The translations under genes were made by a program, and so were the position numbers. Under the pieces are notes generated by a model. It did no database searches and was not told the origin of the DNA. It worked only from the letters and a program-made list of their open reading frames with translations. 41,007 bases of DNA from an uncultured Roseburia sp. Its GTDB lineage: Bacteria; Bacillota; Clostridia; Lachnospirales; Lachnospiraceae. Below are positions 14,088-21,018 of the stretch, piece after piece; the first letter of the stretch is position 1, and every line of letters begins with the position of its first letter. The stretch spans positions 1 to 41,007 of the forward strand of contig CAAELX010000042.1 in NCBI GenBank assembly GCA_900756925.1, given 5' to 3'.

Positions 14088-16733
14088 ATGAAGGAATTAG
14101 CAAAGACCTATGATCCAAAGGGCATTGAAGAACGCCTCTATAAGAAATGGGAAGACAACGGTTACTTCCATGCAGAAGTTGACCGCAGCAAGAAACCATT
14201 TACCATTGTGATGCCTCCACCAAACATTACCGGACAGCTTCACATGGGACACGCATTAGACAATACCATGCAGGATATCCTCATTCGTTACAAGAGAATG
14301 CAGGGATACAACGCATTATGGCAGCCTGGTACAGACCACGCTTCCATCGCAACCGAGGTTAAGGTTATCCAGTCCTTAAAGGAAAAGGGAATTGACAAGG
14401 CAGATCTCGGAAGGGAAGGCTTCTTAGAGAAATGCTGGGAGTGGCGTGAGGAGTACGGCAACCGTATTATTAACCAGTTAAAGAAAATGGGATCTTCTGC
14501 AGACTGGCAGAGAGAGCGTTTTACCATGGACAAGGGATGCTCTGACGCTGTACAGGAAGTTTTCATCAAATTATATGAAAAAGGATATATCTACAAAGGT
14601 TCCCGTATCGTAAACTGGTGCCCGGTATGTAAGACATCCATCTCTGACGCAGAGGTAGAGCACGAGGAGCAGGACGGATTCTTCTGGCACATCAACTACC
14701 CGGTAGTTGGCGAGGAGGGAAGATTCGTAGAGATCGCAACGACAAGACCTGAGACGTTATTCGGAGATACCGCAGTTGCTGTAAACCCGGATGATGAGAG
14801 ATACAAGGATATCGTTGGCAAGATGTTAAAGCTTCCGATGACAGACCGCATGATTCCGGTGATCGCAGACCCGTATGTAGACAAAGAGTTCGGAACAGGC
14901 TGTGTGAAGATCACACCGGCACACGACCCGAACGACTTTGAAGTTGGAAAACGCCACAATTTAGAAGAGATCGTTGTCATCAATGACGATGCAACAATGA
15001 ATAAATTAGCCGGAAAATACGAGGGTATGGACCGTTACGAGTGCAGAAAAGCACTGGTAAAAGATTTAGAGGATGCAGGACTTCTTGTAAAAGTAGTGCC
15101 ACATTCCCACAATGTAGGTACCCATGACCGCTGCGGCACAACCGTTGAGCCAATGATCAAACAGCAGTGGTTCGTCAAGATGGACGAGATGATCAAACCG
15201 GCAGTAGAGGGAGTAAAGAATGGAGATATCCAGTTACTTCCAAAGCGTATGGAGAAGACCTACTTCAACTGGACTGACAACATTCGTGACTGGTGTATTT
15301 CCAGACAGTTATGGTGGGGACACAGAATCCCGGCATACTACTGTGATGAGTGCGGTGAGATGGTTGTTTCCAAGGAAGCACCTCACAAGTGCCCGAAATG
15401 TGGCTGCACCCATATGACACAGGATCCGGATACGTTAGATACCTGGTTCTCCTCCGCATTATGGCCGTTCTCCACACTTGGCTGGCCGGAAAAGACAGAA
15501 GACTTAGATTACTTCTATCCAAACGATGTATTAGTGACCGGATATGATATCATTTTCTTCTGGGTAATCCGTATGATCTTCTCCGGATACGAGCAGATGG
15601 GCAAGGCACCGTTCCACACTGTATTATTCCACGGTCTGGTACGTGATTCCCAGGGACGCAAGATGAGCAAATCCCTCGGAAATGGTATTGACCCGTTAGA
15701 GGTCATCGACAAATACGGCGCAGATGCACTCCGCCTGACCTTAATCACAGGAAATGCACCGGGTAACGATATGCGTTTCTACTGGGAGAGAGTAGAATCT
15801 TCCAGAAACTTTGCCAATAAAGTATGGAATGCTTCCCGTTTTATCATGATGAATTTAGAGGGGGCAGAGATTAAGACACCGGCGTTTGATGAGTTAAAGG
15901 CAGCCGATAAGTGGATTTTATCCAGAGTGAACACCCTTGCTAAAGATGTGACAGAGAACATGGACAAATATGAGATGGGTATCGCGGTTCAGAAAGTTTA
16001 TGACTTTATCTGGGATGAATTCTGTGACTGGTACATTGAGATCACAAAGGTCCGTACTTATAATAAAGAGAACGACCCGGCTTCTGCAAATGCAGCATTC
16101 TGGACATTAAAGACGGTTCTGACAGAGGCACTGAAGCTGTTACATCCGTTTATGCCATTTATCACAGAGGAGATCTTCTGTACCCTTCATCCGGAAGAAG
16201 ACACCATTATGCTGGCAAAATGGCCGGAGTATAAGGCAGAGTGGAACTTCCCGGCAGAGGAAGAGATGGTAGAGCATTGCAAGGATCTCGTAAAGGGTGT
16301 CCGCAATGTACGCACAGAGATGGATGTTCCACCTTCCAGAAAAGCAAAGATCTTTATCGTATCAGACGATGCCACATTGTGTGATACCTTCGAGCTGAAT
16401 AAGGAAGTATACACGAATCTTGCCGGTGCAAGCGAGATCGCAGTACAGGCGGATAAGACAGGAATCGAGGAAGATGCGGTTTCCGTTGTAATCCCGGGAG
16501 CAACCCTGTATCTTCCATTAGAGGATCTGGTAGATTTCGAGAAGGAAAAGGAACGTCTGTTAAAAGAACAGGCACGTCTCGAGAAAGAGCTTGCACGTTC
16601 AAAAGGCATGCTTTCTAACGAGCGCTTCTTAAGCAAAGCACCGGAAGCAAAGGTTCAGGAAGAGAAAGACAAGCTTGCTGGATATGAGCAGATGATGGCG
16701 CAGGTAAAAGAGCGCTTGGCACAGATGAAATAA
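14088..16733 (+). CDS. valS: Valyl-tRNA synthetase
   Basis: A class I aminoacyl-tRNA synthetase of 881 residues that charges tRNA-Val with valine in the cytoplasm, of normal length. The HIGH motif is HMGH at 52-55 in PPPNITGQLHMGH, and the KMSKS motif is at about 525-529 (GRKMSKSLGNG). An editing domain lies between them (TTRPETLFGDTAVAVNP). A zinc-binding knuckle CDECGEM...CPKCGC is visible near residues 415-440. The C-terminus is the Val-type coiled coil that contacts the tRNA (LVDFEKEKERLLKEQARLEKEL, read in parts). The ribosome site is GAAAGGAAAC before ATG 14088. Expression is governed by the T-box upstream, and a terminator follows at 16761. Confidence 0.98.
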   Translation: MKELAKTYDPKGIEERLYKKWEDNGYFHAEVDRSKKPFTIVMPPPNITGQLHMGHALDNTMQDILIRYKRMQGYNALWQPGTDHASIATEVKVIQSLKEKGIDKADLGREGFLEKCWEWREEYGNRIINQLKKMGSSADWQRERFTMDKGCSDAVQEVFIKLYEKGYIYKGSRIVNWCPVCKTSISDAEVEHEEQDGFFWHINYPVVGEEGRFVEIATTRPETLFGDTAVAVNPDDERYKDIVGKMLKLPMTDRMIPVIADPYVDKEFGTGCVKITPAHDPNDFEVGKRHNLEEIVVINDDATMNKLAGKYEGMDRYECRKALVKDLEDAGLLVKVVPHSHNVGTHDRCGTTVEPMIKQQWFVKMDEMIKPAVEGVKNGDIQLLPKRMEKTYFNWTDNIRDWCISRQLWWGHRIPAYYCDECGEMVVSKEAPHKCPKCGCTHMTQDPDTLDTWFSSALWPFSTLGWPEKTEDLDYFYPNDVLVTGYDIIFFWVIRMIFSGYEQMGKAPFHTVLFHGLVRDSQGRKMSKSLGNGIDPLEVIDKYGADALRLTLITGNAPGNDMRFYWERVESSRNFANKVWNASRFIMMNLEGAEIKTPAFDELKAADKWILSRVNTLAKDVTENMDKYEMGIAVQKVYDFIWDEFCDWYIEITKVRTYNKENDPASANAAFWTLKTVLTEALKLLHPFMPFITEEIFCTLHPEEDTIMLAKWPEYKAEWNFPAEEEMVEHCKDLVKGVRNVRTEMDVPPSRKAKIFIVSDDATLCDTFELNKEVYTNLAGASEIAVQADKTGIEEDAVSVVIPGATLYLPLEDLVDFEKEKERLLKEQARLEKELARSKGMLSNERFLSKAPEAKVQEEKDKLAGYEQMMAQVKERLAQMK

Positions 16734-16760
16734 AAGAATAGCTACTGTAAGACAGACAGG

Positions 16761-16792
16761 AAAAGACCGTCCGGATGGCGGTCTTTTCTTTC
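16761..16792 (+). terminator. valS terminator
   Basis: AAAAGACCG (16761-16769) pairs with CGGTCTTTT (16779-16787) and is followed by CTTTCC. It is placed 28 bp after the valS stop. Confidence 0.8.
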
Positions 16793-16883
16793 CTATTTTC
16801 TAGATTTTGACAAAAACAGCCTCCGTCCGCGAAAACAGTCGATGGAAAATCCTGCGATTTCATAGAAATTTAAGAAAATAAAG

Positions 16884-16912
16884 TTGAATTTGTCCGCATA
16901 CTCACTTATTAT
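16884..16912 (+). promoter_or_regulatory. Promoter of the 16962-18505 gene pair
   Basis: TTGAAT (16884-16889), 17 bp, TATTAT (16907-16912). It lies 50 bp ahead of the small acidic protein gene. Confidence 0.6.
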
Positions 16913-16961
16913 AGAGAGAGAAAAAATGACGGGTGGAAAATCAGAAAGGAAGCAAGATACC

Positions 16962-17105
16962 ATGATCAACTTTGAAGAAGAATTAAAGAACTTCAAACCG
17001 AGCTTAGAGGTAGAGGAAGCAGAGGAAGCGATTTATAATCATGAGCTGGCAGACATGACAGATGTGCTGCAGGAGATGATCCAGGAGTTAAAAAAGAACG
17101 CTTAA
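16962..17105 (+). CDS. Small acidic conserved protein (47 aa)
   Basis: The frame is open from 16884, but ATG 16962 with AAAGGAAG upstream is the sensible start, because the promoter lies over the upstream codons. The product is 47 residues, very acidic, predicted helical, beginning MINFEEELKNFKPSLEVEE and ending in a lysine-rich LKKNA. I recall similar short proteins from related genomes but no function. It is 29 bp upstream of the zinc-ribbon/TPR gene and on the same transcript. Confidence 0.65.
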   Translation: MINFEEELKNFKPSLEVEEAEEAIYNHELADMTDVLQEMIQELKKNA

Positions 17106-17134
17106 CAGGCGGTTAGAATAGAGAGAGGTTTTCA

Positions 17135-18505
17135 ATGAACTGTTACAATTGTGGAGCAGAGCTTGGCGGGGAGGATATTTGCCAAAACTGCGGAGCCAAT
17201 GTGAAAATATATAAAAAAATAATGATGTCATCCAATGCCTGCTACAATGAAGCGCTGCAGAGGGCGAGTGTCCGGGATCTCTCCGGGGCGATTGACAGCT
17301 TAAAGCGCAGCCTTCGTTTTAACAAGCTCAATATAGATGCGAGAAATCTGCTCGGTCTCATTTACTATGAGATGGGCGAAGTGGTGGAGGCGTTGACCGA
17401 GTGGGTGATCAGTAAAAACTATCAGCCCCAGGACAATGCAGCCAGCCGTTACCTGAATGAGATCCAGAAGAATCAGGCAAAGTTAGATTCGATTAACCAG
17501 ACCATCAAGAAGTACAATCAGGCGCTGCTCTATTGCAAGCAGAACAGTAGGGATCTTGCGATTATCCAGTTGAAGAAAGTACTTTCCCTGAACCCGAAGA
17601 TGGTGCGGGCACATCAGCTGTTAGCGCTTCTATATATAGAAGAGGAGCGTTACGATCAGGCGAAGAAGACGCTGCGCAATGCGGGGAAAATTGACGCAAA
17701 CAACACGCTTACCCTGCGCTATCTGAAGGAAGCAAATACCGGGCTGAAACAGCAGAATCCGAACAAGAAGCAGAAGCAGGATGAGCTGATCTCCTATCAG
17801 AGTGGAAATGACACGATCATTCAGCCAAAATATTTAAAGGATACTTCCGCAGCGGGAACGATTATCAATATGGTGATCGGCATTGCAATCGGTGTGGCGA
17901 TCACCTGTTTCCTGATTGTGCCGGGTGTGCGTGCAAAGGTACAGAGTGATGCAAGGGCAGAGGTGTTAGAGGCGAACAATTCCATTTCCTCTAAGAACCA
18001 GACGATTTCAAGTCTTGAGAAGCAGGTGGACGATCTGAACAGCCAGATGGAGGCCGCAAAGAATAACGAGCAGGATACAAGCAATAAGATTGGCAGCTAT
18101 GAGCAGCTGTTGAATGCCTATGTAGCCTATGCAGACGGCAGGGTTGAGGATGCCGGAACCGCATTGGAGCAGGTGGACCAGGACAATCTGAGCGATGAAG
18201 CGAAAGCAGTATATGAGACCATCAATACACAGGTGAACGCAGAGTATCTGTCCACACTTTATACGGATGGCTATCAGGCATATTCTTCCAGAAAGTTCGA
18301 GGACGCGATTGACCGTTTCTCAAAGATCGTGGAGATTGATGAGACGTATGAGGATGGAAATGCGGTGTACTATCTCGCACAGTCTTACCGCCGGAATAAC
18401 GATATGGAGAGTGCCGCTCCATACTATCAGAAGATCGTGGAGCAGTACCCGGGAACAGAGCGTGCAGCGACATCCCAGAAGTATCTGGATGAACAGAAGC
18501 AGTAA
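17135..18505 (+). CDS. Zinc-ribbon, TPR-repeat membrane protein
   Basis: A 456-residue modular protein of unknown role. It starts with a zinc ribbon (C3-x2-C6 and C16-x2-C19 in NCYNCGAEL and ICQNCGANV). TPR-like helical repeats follow at about 30-210 (for example LLALLYIEEERYDQAKKTLR). A single membrane helix is at about 243-263 (IINMVIGIAIGVAITCFLIV). Then comes a coiled coil at about 275-315 and a second TPR block at the C-terminus (AYSSRKFEDAIDRFSKIVE; AQSYRRNNDMESAAPYYQKI). It probably has a cytoplasmic ribbon/TPR part and an external coiled-coil/TPR part, a scaffold-like design. It lies just upstream of the spoIIA operon, but a sporulation role is only suggested by position. GAGAGAGG precedes ATG 17135. 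Confidence 0.8.
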   Translation: MNCYNCGAELGGEDICQNCGANVKIYKKIMMSSNACYNEALQRASVRDLSGAIDSLKRSLRFNKLNIDARNLLGLIYYEMGEVVEALTEWVISKNYQPQDNAASRYLNEIQKNQAKLDSINQTIKKYNQALLYCKQNSRDLAIIQLKKVLSLNPKMVRAHQLLALLYIEEERYDQAKKTLRNAGKIDANNTLTLRYLKEANTGLKQQNPNKKQKQDELISYQSGNDTIIQPKYLKDTSAAGTIINMVIGIAIGVAITCFLIVPGVRAKVQSDARAEVLEANNSISSKNQTISSLEKQVDDLNSQMEAAKNNEQDTSNKIGSYEQLLNAYVAYADGRVEDAGTALEQVDQDNLSDEAKAVYETINTQVNAEYLSTLYTDGYQAYSSRKFEDAIDRFSKIVEIDETYEDGNAVYYLAQSYRRNNDMESAAPYYQKIVEQYPGTERAATSQKYLDEQKQ

Positions 18506-18536
18506 GGGACAGAAGAAAAAGGGAATAAGAGACAGG

Positions 18537-18638
18537 ATGCATAAGAAGAGCATCGGAGAAGAAGCGAAAAAGAAGCTGATTTTCCGGTGCTTTTTGTATG
18601 ATAAAAGGAAACAGCAGGAAAGGGGAACAGAAAAATGA
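18537..18638 (+). CDS. Possible 33-residue ORF overlapping spoIIAA start
   Basis: ATG 18537 opens a basic 33-codon frame (MHKKSIGEEAKKKL..., ending ERGTEK) whose TGA overlaps the spoIIAA ATG as ATGA. GGGAATAAGAGACAGG lies upstream as a poor ribosome site. The four-base overlap would allow coupling to spoIIAA. It has no recognised family and may be chance. Confidence 0.25.
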   Translation: MHKKSIGEEAKKKLIFRCFLYDKRKQQERGTEK

Positions 18639-18946
18639 AAAGCAAATATATCAGGGAAAACGGGAGTCTTGTGGTGTATGTACCACAGGAATTAGACCAT
18701 CATCAGGCGAATATGCTCCGGGCAGAGACGGACATGCTCATTGACCTTTATCATGTCAGACATTTGATCTTTGATTTCTCGGAAACAAACTTTATGGACA
18801 GTTCCGGGATCGGGGTCATTATCGGGCGGTGCAGAAACCTTGGCTACTCCGGAGGGGACGTCAGTGCCTGCAATTTAAATGACCGGGTGGAAAAGATTTT
18901 CTCCGCGTCAGGACTGAAAAAGATTATTCATGTGGTGAATTCGTGA
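18635..18946 (+). CDS. spoIIAA: Anti-sigma-F factor antagonist SpoIIAA
   Basis: A STAS-domain protein of 103 residues, matching SpoIIAA. Unphosphorylated it binds SpoIIAB and frees sigma-F in the forespore; SpoIIAB phosphorylates it on a serine of the DSSGIG motif, here at residues 55-60 (Ser56 or Ser57). The STAS fold is visible as alternating strands and helices with IFDFSETNFMDSSGIGVIIGRC in the middle (key DSSGIG). It is first of the spoIIAA-spoIIAB-sigF order diagnostic of endospore formers. AGGAAAGGGGAACAG provides the ribosome site. I could not find a convincing sigma-H promoter upstream. Confidence 0.95.
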   Translation: MKSKYIRENGSLVVYVPQELDHHQANMLRAETDMLIDLYHVRHLIFDFSETNFMDSSGIGVIIGRCRNLGYSGGDVSACNLNDRVEKIFSASGLKKIIHVVNS

Positions 18947-18987
18947 CAGAGCAGAGGAATACCTGTGGAGCGAAGTCCTCTGTCAGC
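18944..18987 (+). other. Hairpin in the spoIIAA-spoIIAB gap
   Basis: GACAGAG plus a bulged GA at the spoIIAA stop region can pair with TCCTCTGTC near 18979-18987. The 129-bp gap is unusual for spoIIA operons, where the genes are normally tightly packed. It is not followed by T residues. Confidence 0.35.
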
Positions 18988-19075
18988 GATTCTTTAGAGA
19001 GAGGAAACAAAAGCAGGAAGACAGAAGGAAAGAGGCGGAAAAAAATGAAAGAAAAAAGAAGCAGGAGCAGGAAAA

Positions 19076-19510
19076 ATGGAAAATAAAAATGAAATGAAAC
19101 TGATTTTTGATGCCAGATCCGTCAACGAAAGCTTTGCAAGAGTGGCAGTAGCAGCATTTATCACAGACTTAAACCCGACACTCGATGAGATCGCGGATAT
19201 CAAGACAGCTGTCTCCGAGGCAGTCACAAATGCAATCATACACGGATATCAGGATCCGGAAGAAAAGGTGGAGCTGACCTGTAAGATCTGCGGAATGGAA
19301 GTAGACATTACGGTGGAAGACAAAGGGACAGGAATCGCAGACGTGAAGCGGGCGATGGAACCTTTTTACACCTCAAAGCCGGAGTTAGAGCGGTCCGGGA
19401 TGGGCTTTTCCTTTATGGAAGCGTTCATGGACAGGCTGGAAGTGGAGTCATCTCCGGGCAATGGAACAAGGGTACATATGGTGCGGAAGATCGGCAGCAG
19501 GGAAGCATAG
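19076..19510 (+). CDS. spoIIAB: Anti-sigma-F factor and serine kinase SpoIIAB
   Basis: A 144-residue GHKL-fold protein that binds and inhibits sigma-F and phosphorylates SpoIIAA using ATP. The N box appears as [14 protein letters not shown], the G1 box as [10 protein letters not shown] and the G2 box as [15 protein letters not shown]. Length is as expected. ATG 19076 is preceded by AGGAGCAGG. Only 3 bases separate its stop from the sigF ATG region, so the two are closely coupled. A tiny 13-codon frame (19045-19086) overlaps its start out of frame and is probably meaningless. Confidence 0.96.
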   Translation: MENKNEMKLIFDARSVNESFARVAVAAFITDLNPTLDEIADIKTAVSEAVTNAIIHGYQDPEEKVELTCKICGMEVDITVEDKGTGIADVKRAMEPFYTSKPELERSGMGFSFMEAFMDRLEVESSPGNGTRVHMVRKIGSREA

Positions 19511-19513
19511 CCT

Positions 19514-20242
19514 ATGGACAGACAGGCGGAGCTGATCAGACAGGCGCAGGACGGAGATAAAAAGGCAAGGGATACCTTTGTTGCGGAGAATCTGGGACTG
19601 GTGCATGCAATCGTCCGGAGATTCGAGAAAAGAGGGCATGACAGGGAGGAACTGTTTCAGATCGGATGTATCGGGCTGATTAAAGCGTTGGATCATTTCA
19701 ATCTGTCCTTAAAGCTGGCATTTTCCACATATGCTGTCCCAATGATTACCGGGGAGATCAGGAGGTTCCTCCGGGATGACGGGATGGTGAAGGTGAGCAG
19801 GAGCCTGAAAGAAAATGGTTATAAAATCAGCAAGGCGAAGGAACTGCTCGCAAGGGAGCTTGGCAGGGAGCCGGAGCTTATGGAGATCGCAGCCTTAACG
19901 GAGCTTTCTGTGGAGGAAATTGTGATGGCGATGGATGCAAACCGGGAGGTGGAATCTATTTATCAGCCGGTGGCAGGCATGGACGGGGATGAACTGCTTT
20001 TGATCGACCAGTTAGGCAGCATGGGAGAAAGCGGCAGGCAGCAGGAGGATGCAGTGTTGAACCGGCTTTTGGTGGAGCAGCTGTTAGAAGGGCTCGACGG
20101 GCAGGAACGCGCAATCATAAAGCTTAGGTACTACGAGAACCGGACACAGTGTGAGACCGCAAAGCTTTTGTCCATGACGCAGGTGCAGGTGAGCAGGAAG
20201 GAGAGAAAAATTCTGGGGAAGCTGCGCGGCAGACTGCGGTAA
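19514..20242 (+). CDS. sigF: RNA polymerase sigma-F factor (SpoIIAC)
   Basis: A sigma-70-family factor of 242 residues that directs early forespore transcription. Region 2 is seen in AENLGLVHAIVRRFEKRG and ELFQIGCIGLIKALDHFN with the -10 melting segment FSTYAVPMITGEIRRFLRDDG (FSTYAVPMI...IRRFLRDDG). Region 3 (SRSLKENGYKISKAKELL) and the region 4 helix-turn-helix (TQCETAKLLSMTQVQVSRKERKIL, key QVSRKE) follow. It is the last gene of the spoIIA operon. Its activity is held by SpoIIAB from the adjacent gene. A terminator overlaps its stop codon. Confidence 0.97.
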   Translation: MDRQAELIRQAQDGDKKARDTFVAENLGLVHAIVRRFEKRGHDREELFQIGCIGLIKALDHFNLSLKLAFSTYAVPMITGEIRRFLRDDGMVKVSRSLKENGYKISKAKELLARELGREPELMEIAALTELSVEEIVMAMDANREVESIYQPVAGMDGDELLLIDQLGSMGESGRQQEDAVLNRLLVEQLLEGLDGQERAIIKLRYYENRTQCETAKLLSMTQVQVSRKERKILGKLRGRLR

Positions 20243-20282
20243 AAGGGCTGTGACTCAGACGTGTAGGCTGCCTTTTCTTTTC
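20241..20282 (+). terminator. spoIIA operon terminator
   Basis: AAAAGGGC (20241-20248, starting inside the sigF stop) pairs with GCCTTTT (20270-20276) with one bulged G, followed by a T-rich CTTTTCCC. Confidence 0.55.
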
Positions 20283-20429
20283 CCACCAGTTATACTGAAA
20301 CTGTGTGGAAGAAACTGGCGTTATTTTACGGCTATTATGACGCCAATTATGCACCGGAAGAATTATAAGAAAGATACCATGCACTGATTGGAAACCGGGA
20401 AGCAGGCATGAAAGCCGGTAGAGAAGAAG

Positions 20430-20765
20430 GTGCGCTTCAGAACTCAGTCACTGGGATGCAGGAGTATCCAAAGACTATCCATGGGAAATGGTATTTGAGC
20501 AGCTCTGGATTGATGCCATTGAAAGACAGAAAAAGGAGGGCAGCTGATTAGCACGATCATGAAAAACAGTATGATATGGTACGTGCCAAAATCCCAGAGG
20601 CAGTGTTCTGCACGAATCTATACGGAGAAATACTGGAATTATACCAGGAAGGGGGTCTTAAGATCCCGGAGGATGTGATCCTGATCTGGGCTGATAACGG
20701 CTATGGAAAAAGGAACCACTTTCAGCAGAAGAACACAGAATCCATTATATTGCGTAATCCGGATT
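20430..20765 (+). pseudogene. Remnant of a GH115 (xylan alpha-glucuronidase-like) gene
   Basis: Broken frames read as pieces of a family GH115 glycosidase. One frame gives HWDAGVSKDYPWEMVFEQLW then IDAIERQKKEG before a stop near 20546. Another, from about 20570, gives YDMVRAKIPEAVFCTNLYGE, then ILELYQEGGLKIPEDVILIW and ADNGYGK. Intact enzymes are many hundred residues, so this is a short residue of the gene with an internal loss between the two pieces. The family assignment is from recalled motif order (WDAGV..., CTNLYGE, PEDVILIWADNGYGK). The preceding 20290-20430 may contain more of the same or another decayed gene. Confidence 0.6.
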
Positions 20766-20837
20766 CCAGAAAAAAGCGGGTGCGTAAATTTTGTGGAGCC
20801 CATAAAAGCAAGGCTTCACAAATTCTTCACAAAATAA

Positions 20838-20864
20838 TTAGCACTCACCTCTTGACAGTGCTAA
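20838..20864 (+). promoter_or_regulatory. CIRCE element (HrcA operator)
   Basis: TTAGCACTC, nine bases, CAGTGCTAA matches the CIRCE consensus TTAGCACTC-N9-GAGTGCTAA with a single mismatch. It overlaps the -35 of the clpB promoter, as expected for repression by HrcA and induction by heat. No CtsR-type heptad repeat was seen here. Confidence 0.92.
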
Positions 20865-20880
20865 CAACTAATGTTATAAC
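20852..20880 (+). promoter_or_regulatory. clpB promoter
   Basis: TTGACA (20852-20857), 17 bp, TATAAC (20875-20880). The -35 lies within the CIRCE element. Confidence 0.85.
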
Positions 20881-20912
20881 AGTAGCTGTAAAGAGAAAAC
20901 CATAGCACTGAC

Positions 20913-20955
20913 AGAAGAAGACGTTCCAGCCAGCATGGCAGGAGGGTCTTTTCTT
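20913..20955 (+). terminator. Terminator-like hairpin in the clpB leader
   Basis: AGAC, TTCC and GCCA pair in order with TGGC, GGAG and GTCT around a GCA loop, followed by TTTTCTTTC. It lies between the clpB promoter and the gene, so it would act as an attenuator rather than as an end-of-operon terminator. Confidence 0.5.
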
Positions 20956-21018
20956 TCAATAGAATGGCAGCTCTTTTTCAGATAGATGAAACAGTACAGA
21001 TAAGAGGGAGGTAAGCCT

